Positions 8,601 to 11,235 of a stretch of DNA of 11,235 nucleotides are shown here, in pieces. The translations under genes were made by a program, and so were the position numbers. Source of the DNA: Lishizhenia sp. (lineage in GTDB: Bacteria > Bacteroidota > Bacteroidia > Flavobacteriales_D > Crocinitomicaceae); assembly GCA_007117055.1 (NCBI GenBank), contig SKHH01000096.1:1-11235 (forward strand), written 5' to 3'. The notes under the pieces are model-generated. The model had not been told where the DNA came from and searched no databases. It was given only the letters and a program-made list of their open reading frames with translations. How positions within the stretch are numbered: the first letter of the stretch is position 1; the number at the start of each line of letters is the position of its first letter.

Positions 8601-8939
8601 GGTTCTGGTAAAGGTGAAGAGTTGAATGATTTATTGAAAGAACTAGATAAGCAGGAGGAAAATTTGATTAATAAACGTTGGGATGATGAGTTGATAAATC
8701 GTCAAAGAGAAATTTTAACACGTTTATTGGAAAGTGAAAAAGCATTAGAAGAGAGAGAGTTTGATGAACAAAGAGAATCTTTTTCAGGAAAAGATGAAGA
8801 TTTTAGTAACCAATTTGAATTTTTGGAGTATAAAAAACTAAAAGAAAAACAATTGGAATTACTTCGTTCTTCTGATCCTAATTTTGCTAGGTATTACAGA
8901 GATAGAGCAAATGAGTTTTTATTGTTTTCTAGGGATTAA
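5610..8939 (+). CDS. DUF4175-type membrane protein with long periplasmic coiled coil
   Basis: This 1109-residue protein resembles the large DUF4175-domain proteins of Bacteroidota, whose role is unknown. Hydrophobic helices are at about 24-45, 53-75 and 155-174. The positive residues before the first helix and in 76-154 place those parts in the cytoplasm, so nearly everything after 175 should be periplasmic. Residues about 190-495 are beta-rich, with repeated sandwich-like strands (for example VSVNETQDSIRPSMRLLSG and ASDDHGIRNVDFVY). Residues about 497-790 form a highly charged Glu/Lys/Gln coiled coil. Residues 900-1000 are Met/Gln/Gly-rich with low complexity, followed by another helical stretch and a conserved-looking end (NFARYYRDRANEFLLF). 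The architecture suggests a structural or scaffolding role in the envelope, which is inference. The HATPase gene follows after 70 bases on the same strand. Confidence 0.8.
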   Translation: MKSEELLINQIDAFIRKYYKNQMLRGSLLFVLLLALSFLLVTGLEYIGRFDSVVRLVLLVMFIGLNGIILFHFFITPLSKLFSFGKRINRYQAAQIIGSFFPEVNDKLLNTLQLNDLLHEKSGNVELLQASISQSSKSLSLLSFPSAIKYGENKKYLFLLLPIFIIFSLIAWFLPSFFTESTERLIKYNQVFVEPAPFEFELLNKDLIIEEGEAFDFSVKIHPKKDGEIPNRIYLVSSQGRFLMDNKSLNVAHYVLSKIKSDVDFYFEANGFRSEANSLKVFGRSNVRSFSAELNFPSYLSMKNQIVENINDLAVPEGTIITWSGNTKNTDKVFFVLKDTTAVFGDKGFQFRTSFKRKENLIFSMKNKFSNRVDSSYITVDVIKDAYPSVSVNETQDSIRPSMRLLSGVASDDHGIRNVDFVYKITRKDGSVVEKKKAVPGISGTKSSFFLRFDINSIGLELEDDLKYWFVVYDNDGINGSKSSKSSLFTFKVPSRSELEKSRQESKESAKKELEELKRKRDEFRQSMDQLRMDILNAKQPSWKEQQQLEQIKEQQKNLRDRMNELNESLKNSFDEKQNLSPADEKLLEQQELLEELLNDVMDEELQKLLEQLEELLNEQQKDGYQELFEEMDIKSEDASRQMDRTMEMLKRLDVEERSEAIEKSLEELAQDQMDLSENDELSLDEKQEKQTEINDRFEELKDQMQELKDKNDELKRPFDLDNLKEDQQDITDELNEASEKLDKGKDKKAKENQQNASDKMEQMSSKMNAMMQSANQQQQQEDIEALRSLLENLLKSSFDQEFVMEAFKNVSATSPTFVSYGREQRSIIDNFRVVEDSLRALADRIPKISSFVNKELADIEKNFRAIPDDIDERRQRDLGIKQQLTMTSINNLALFLNESLQNMQADMQGDMQGSGSCDNPGGKGKGSEGDELQNMKDMLKKQLEQMQKGESPGGKEPGQNEGHKLPFGNKEAAQMAAQQKAMRKRLEELRNEKNQDGSGKGEELNDLLKELDKQEENLINKRWDDELINRQREILTRLLESEKALEEREFDEQRESFSGKDEDFSNQFEFLEYKKLKEKQLELLRSSDPNFARYYRDRANEFLLFSRD
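8319..8354 (+). repeat. Short 12-bp in-frame tandem repeat (three units)
   Basis: Three successive 12-base units begin with ATGCAAG-type sequence at 8319, 8331 and 8343 and encode MQAD-MQGD-MQGS (residues 904-915 of the DUF4175 protein). The units have a few substitutions. The repeat opens the Met/Gln/Gly-rich linker and keeps the frame, so its copy number may vary between strains. Confidence 0.7.
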
Positions 8940-9009
8940 GTATTGTTAGGTTTAAATGTTTTCGACGTTTAGATTTAAGATATATATTATTGATTTATAC
9001 TTTAGAGAA

Positions 9010-9417
9010 ATGAGTGTTGTAGAACTATCCAATATATCTTTTAGTGCCTCTCTCGATAACTTAGCCGTTGCGGAGAATTGTGTGGAAAAAGTGTGTTCCG
9101 AACTGAATATTTCAGAGGAGGTGTTTCCTAATATTTTATTAGCATGCACAGAGGCTGTAAACAATGCCATCCAGCATGGTGCAAAAAGAAAAGCTAGTGA
9201 GCGGGTGTTTATGTCAATTTCAAAAAATGATAAATACCTTCAAATAGTTGTTCGCGATAATGGTTCGGGTTTTGATTTTACTAATTTACCGGATCCAACG
9301 GCGCCTGAAAACTTAGAAAAGGAAAGTGGCCGAGGTGTTTTTTTAATGCGTTCTTTAGCAGATGAGGTTGGATTTCAAAACAATGGTGCTGAGGTAGTGC
9401 TTAGATTTTTAGTATGA
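9010..9417 (+). CDS. RsbW-like HATPase (anti-sigma factor / serine kinase family)
   Basis: The 135-residue product is a single GHKL ATPase domain of the RsbW/SpoIIAB (HATPase_c_2) type. Numbered from the ATG at 9010, the N box is TEAVNNAIQHG (E48, N51, N52), the G1 box is DNGSGFDF (D83, G85, G87) and the G2 box is GRGVFLM at 107-113. All three ATP-binding motifs are intact. Members usually bind a sigma factor or phosphorylate an anti-sigma antagonist on serine, but no partner gene lies in the window, so the target is unknown. The frame is open upstream to an ATG at 8956, but those 18 residues are unlike the family, and the ATG at 9010 gives the expected length and start (MSVVELSNISFSASLDNL). 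The stop overlaps the ybeY start by ATGA, implying translational coupling. Confidence 0.85.
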   Translation: MSVVELSNISFSASLDNLAVAENCVEKVCSELNISEEVFPNILLACTEAVNNAIQHGAKRKASERVFMSISKNDKYLQIVVRDNGSGFDFTNLPDPTAPENLEKESGRGVFLMRSLADEVGFQNNGAEVVLRFLV

Positions 9418-9827
9418 TTGATATTGAAGTTCTTTTTTCCAGTCTCCCTTGTTCTTTTGACAAAATCGCAAAATCTTTAGAGTTGGTTGTTTTAGAGGAA
9501 AACTTAAAACTAGGTACTTGTGCTGTTATTTTTGGAGACGATAACTGGTTGTTAGGTTATAACAAGTCTTATCTGAATCACGATTATTATACGGACATTA
9601 TTACGTTTGATTATTCCGAGAATGATATTATATCAGGTGATTTATTGATTAGTTTAGAACGTGTTTTTGAAAATGCGGAAAAGTGGAATGTTTCACGTGA
9701 AACAGAATGTTTACGTGTTGTTATTCATGGAGCGCTTCATTTGTGTGGTTATGGAGATAAAGAACCGGATGATATTATAATTATGCGTAATAAAGAAGAT
9801 TATTATCTTACTCGTATAGGTGTATAA
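9414..9827 (+). CDS. ybeY: Endoribonuclease YbeY (16S rRNA 3'-end maturation and ribosome quality control)
   Basis: The 137-residue protein belongs to the UPF0054/YbeY family, a metal-dependent single-strand RNase needed for 16S rRNA processing. The family blocks are present: LGYNKSYLNHDYYTDIITFDY (47-67, the N-x-x-x-L and TD-ITF region), SGDLLISLERV, and the metal site HGALHLCGYGDK at 105-116. H105 and H109 match the HxxxHxxxxxH motif, but the third histidine is replaced by D115, a change I associate with Bacteroidota members and one that can still bind metal. The start overlaps the stop of the HATPase gene (ATGA). Codons 92-97 (NVSRET) contain a perfect parS site, so part of this protein is shaped by a DNA-binding site. 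mnmG starts 59 bases downstream. Confidence 0.95.
   Translation: MIDIEVLFSSLPCSFDKIAKSLELVVLEENLKLGTCAVIFGDDNWLLGYNKSYLNHDYYTDIITFDYSENDIISGDLLISLERVFENAEKWNVSRETECLRVVIHGALHLCGYGDKEPDDIIIMRNKEDYYLTRIGV
9689..9704. promoter_or_regulatory. parS: parS site 1 (ParB binding), inside ybeY
   Basis: TGTTTCACGTGAAACA is a perfect 16-bp palindrome identical to the widely conserved chromosomal parS consensus, the loading site of the ParB CTPase clamp in chromosome segregation. It lies within the ybeY coding frame, where it encodes V-S-R-E-T. A second identical copy lies 171 bases downstream. Confidence 0.9.
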
Positions 9828-9853
9828 TATCATGATGTTATTTCTTTCTGTTG

Positions 9854-9861
9854 TACTTTTG
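9854..9861 (+). promoter_or_regulatory. Candidate promoter -7 box of mnmG, overlapping parS
   Basis: TACTTTTG is an exact TAnnTTTG match 25 bases before the mnmG ATG. Its last two bases are the first two of parS site 2, and the predicted transcription start (about 9867) would be inside that site. No clear TTG element is visible at -33, so the promoter is moderately supported. Confidence 0.45.
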
Positions 9862-9875
9862 TTTCACGTGAAACA
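9860..9875. promoter_or_regulatory. parS: parS site 2 (ParB binding), upstream of mnmG
   Basis: A second perfect TGTTTCACGTGAAACA lies in the 59-base gap between ybeY and mnmG, 11 bases before the mnmG start codon. Two exact 16-mers so close together cannot reasonably be chance. The location beside mnmG/gidA fits the origin-proximal placement of parS in most bacteria that carry it. Confidence 0.93.
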
Positions 9876-9886
9876 TAATAATAATT

Positions 9887-11235
9887 ATGATTAAAAATTA
9901 TGACGTAATTGTGGTGGGTGCAGGCCACGCTGGATGTGAAGCAGCAAATGCCGCTGCGAAGATAGGGGTGAGTGTCCTGTTGATCACCATGAATATGAAT
10001 ACGATTGCTCAAATGAGCTGCAACCCTGCAATGGGAGGTGTAGCGAAAGGGCAAATTATTCGTGAGATTGATGCATTGGGTGGTGGTTCTGGTATTGTTT
10101 CAGATAAAAGCGCTATTCAGTTTCGAATGCTTAATATGTCTAAAGGTCCAGCGATGTGGTCTCCGAGAACGCAGAATGACCGCATGCGGTTTGCGGAGGA
10201 GTGGAGGTTGATGTTGGAGCAAAATCCAAACGTAGATTTTTGGCAAGATAATGTGGTTTCTGTTTTAGAGAAAAACCAGAAGGTTGTAGGGGTCGAAACA
10301 AGTCTTGGTATTAACGTTTATGGAAAAAAGGTAATTATCACAAGTGGTACCTTTTTGAATGGATTGATTCATTTGGGTTTGAAAAACTTTGGTGGCGGTC
10401 GTGCTGGTGAAAAAGCATCTGTTGGAATTACGGCTTCTTTAGAGCAAATGGGTTTTGAAGCTGGACGAATGAAAACAGGAACTCCACCTCGGATTGACGG
10501 TCGATCATTGGACTATTCTAAAATGGAAGAACAAGAAGGCGACCAAGAACCCAGTAAGTTTAGTTTTTCGGACACTGAAGTGTTGCAGAAACAACGGTCT
10601 TGTCATATTACATATACGAATGAAAAAACCCACGACTTATTAAGGGGCGGTTTTGATCGTAGTCCTATGTTTAATGGATCAATTCAATCTATGGGCCCAA
10701 GGTATTGCCCTAGTATAGAAGATAAAATACACCGCTTCCAAGAACGTGATAGACACCAAATATTTGTAGAACCAGAAGGATGGAATACTATAGAAATTTA
10801 TGTCAACGGATTTAGCACTTCTCTTCCGGAAGATGTTCAGTACGCTGCGCTTAAAACAATTCCTGGGTTTGAAAACGCAAAAATGTTTCGACCGGGTTAT
10901 GCCATAGAGTATGATTACTTCCCTCCTACTCAGTTAAGTCATACGTTGGAAACAAAGTTGATTGATGGTTTGTATTTTGCTGGACAGATTAACGGAACGA
11001 CGGGTTATGAAGAGGCTGCTTGCCAAGGACTAATGGCGGGAATTAATGCGGCGCTATCCGTACAAGAAAAAGAACCTTTGATATTAGGAAGAGGTGATGC
11101 GTATATTGGAGTGTTGATCGACGATTTAATTACTAAAGGAACGGAAGAGCCTTATCGAATGTTTACTTCTAGAGCGGAGTATAGAATTCTTTTGCGTCAG
11201 GACAATGCTGATTTTAGGTTAAGCCCTATTGCTTA
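9887..11235 (+). CDS. mnmG: tRNA uridine-5-carboxymethylaminomethyl modification enzyme MnmG (3' truncated)
   Basis: MnmG (GidA) is the FAD-dependent partner of the GTPase MnmE. Together they place the (carboxymethyl)aminomethyl group on U34 of tRNAs that read split codon boxes. The frame is open from the ATG at 9887 to the end of the window, giving 449 complete codons of the roughly 620 usual for the family; the C-terminal helical domain that binds MnmE is missing only because the window ends. The FAD-binding GAGHAGCEAA is at 11-20. Other signatures are CNPAMGGVAKGQIIREIDALGG early in the protein, GTPPRIDG, EYDYFPPTQL, FAGQINGTTGYEEAACQG and TSRAEYRILLRQDNAD (427-442). It lies downstream of ybeY with a parS site and a likely promoter in the gap. 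mnmG is a classical origin-proximal gene. Confidence 0.97.
   Translation, partial: MIKNYDVIVVGAGHAGCEAANAAAKIGVSVLLITMNMNTIAQMSCNPAMGGVAKGQIIREIDALGGGSGIVSDKSAIQFRMLNMSKGPAMWSPRTQNDRMRFAEEWRLMLEQNPNVDFWQDNVVSVLEKNQKVVGVETSLGINVYGKKVIITSGTFLNGLIHLGLKNFGGGRAGEKASVGITASLEQMGFEAGRMKTGTPPRIDGRSLDYSKMEEQEGDQEPSKFSFSDTEVLQKQRSCHITYTNEKTHDLLRGGFDRSPMFNGSIQSMGPRYCPSIEDKIHRFQERDRHQIFVEPEGWNTIEIYVNGFSTSLPEDVQYAALKTIPGFENAKMFRPGYAIEYDYFPPTQLSHTLETKLIDGLYFAGQINGTTGYEEAACQGLMAGINAALSVQEKEPLILGRGDAYIGVLIDDLITKGTEEPYRMFTSRAEYRILLRQDNADFRLSPIA

Noticed and set aside
8956..9009. Longer start of the HATPase at 8956
   Set aside because: The 18 extra residues are rich in Phe, Ile and Tyr and resemble AT-rich untranslated DNA; the family-like sequence begins at the ATG at 9010.
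9830..10054. A 74-codon open frame on the - strand running across the ybeY-mnmG gap
   Set aside because: It is antisense to mnmG's conserved FAD-binding region. Its VSRET string is just the palindromic parS read from the other strand, and the residues resemble no family.
9414..11235. Replication origin (oriC) inside the window
   Set aside because: mnmG and parS suggest proximity, but I saw no cluster of DnaA boxes (TTATNCACA) and no long AT-rich repeat array in any intergenic gap.

Overview
The window looks like an origin-proximal piece of an AT-rich Bacteroidota chromosome, probably Flavobacteriales or a relative. The reasons are these: predicted promoters carry the TAnnTTTG -7 box typical of that phylum; most genes lack Shine-Dalgarno sites; signal peptides end in the A-Q cleavage pattern common there; and the set DUF4175 protein, small HATPase, ybeY, mnmG is one I associate with Bacteroidota. 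The genus cannot be named from the sequence alone.

Layout. Bases 2-127 hold the last 41 codons of an unrecognised gene. Next is a tightly spaced pair on the + strand: a secreted, membrane-anchored CotH-kinase family protein (188-2533) and a predicted outer-membrane beta-barrel (2537-3259), a possible two-gene cell-envelope module. A short convergent gap (3260-3429) holds two adjacent hairpins; the second is a good terminator for the tRNA-Cys(GCA) gene that follows on the - strand and has its own promoter. Upstream of the tRNA, also on the - strand, lie folB (dihydroneopterin aldolase) and gltX (glutamyl-tRNA synthetase), four bases apart and driven by a clear promoter at 5448-5455. A divergent intergenic region (5431-5609) separates them from a + strand series: a 1109-residue DUF4175-type membrane coiled-coil protein, an RsbW-like HATPase, ybeY (rRNA maturation endonuclease, overlapping its neighbour by ATGA), and mnmG (tRNA uridine modification), which runs off the end of the window.

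The most striking signal is two perfect 16-bp copies of the ParB-binding site parS (TGTTTCACGTGAAACA), 171 bp apart. One lies inside the ybeY reading frame and the other just before mnmG, overlapping its likely promoter. mnmG (gidA) is the classical neighbour of the replication origin, so this is probably a centromere-like ParB loading zone, although no DnaA-box cluster was seen in the window. I found no mobile element, CRISPR array or defence system. The least explained genes are the CotH/barrel pair, the DUF4175 protein and the lone HATPase.
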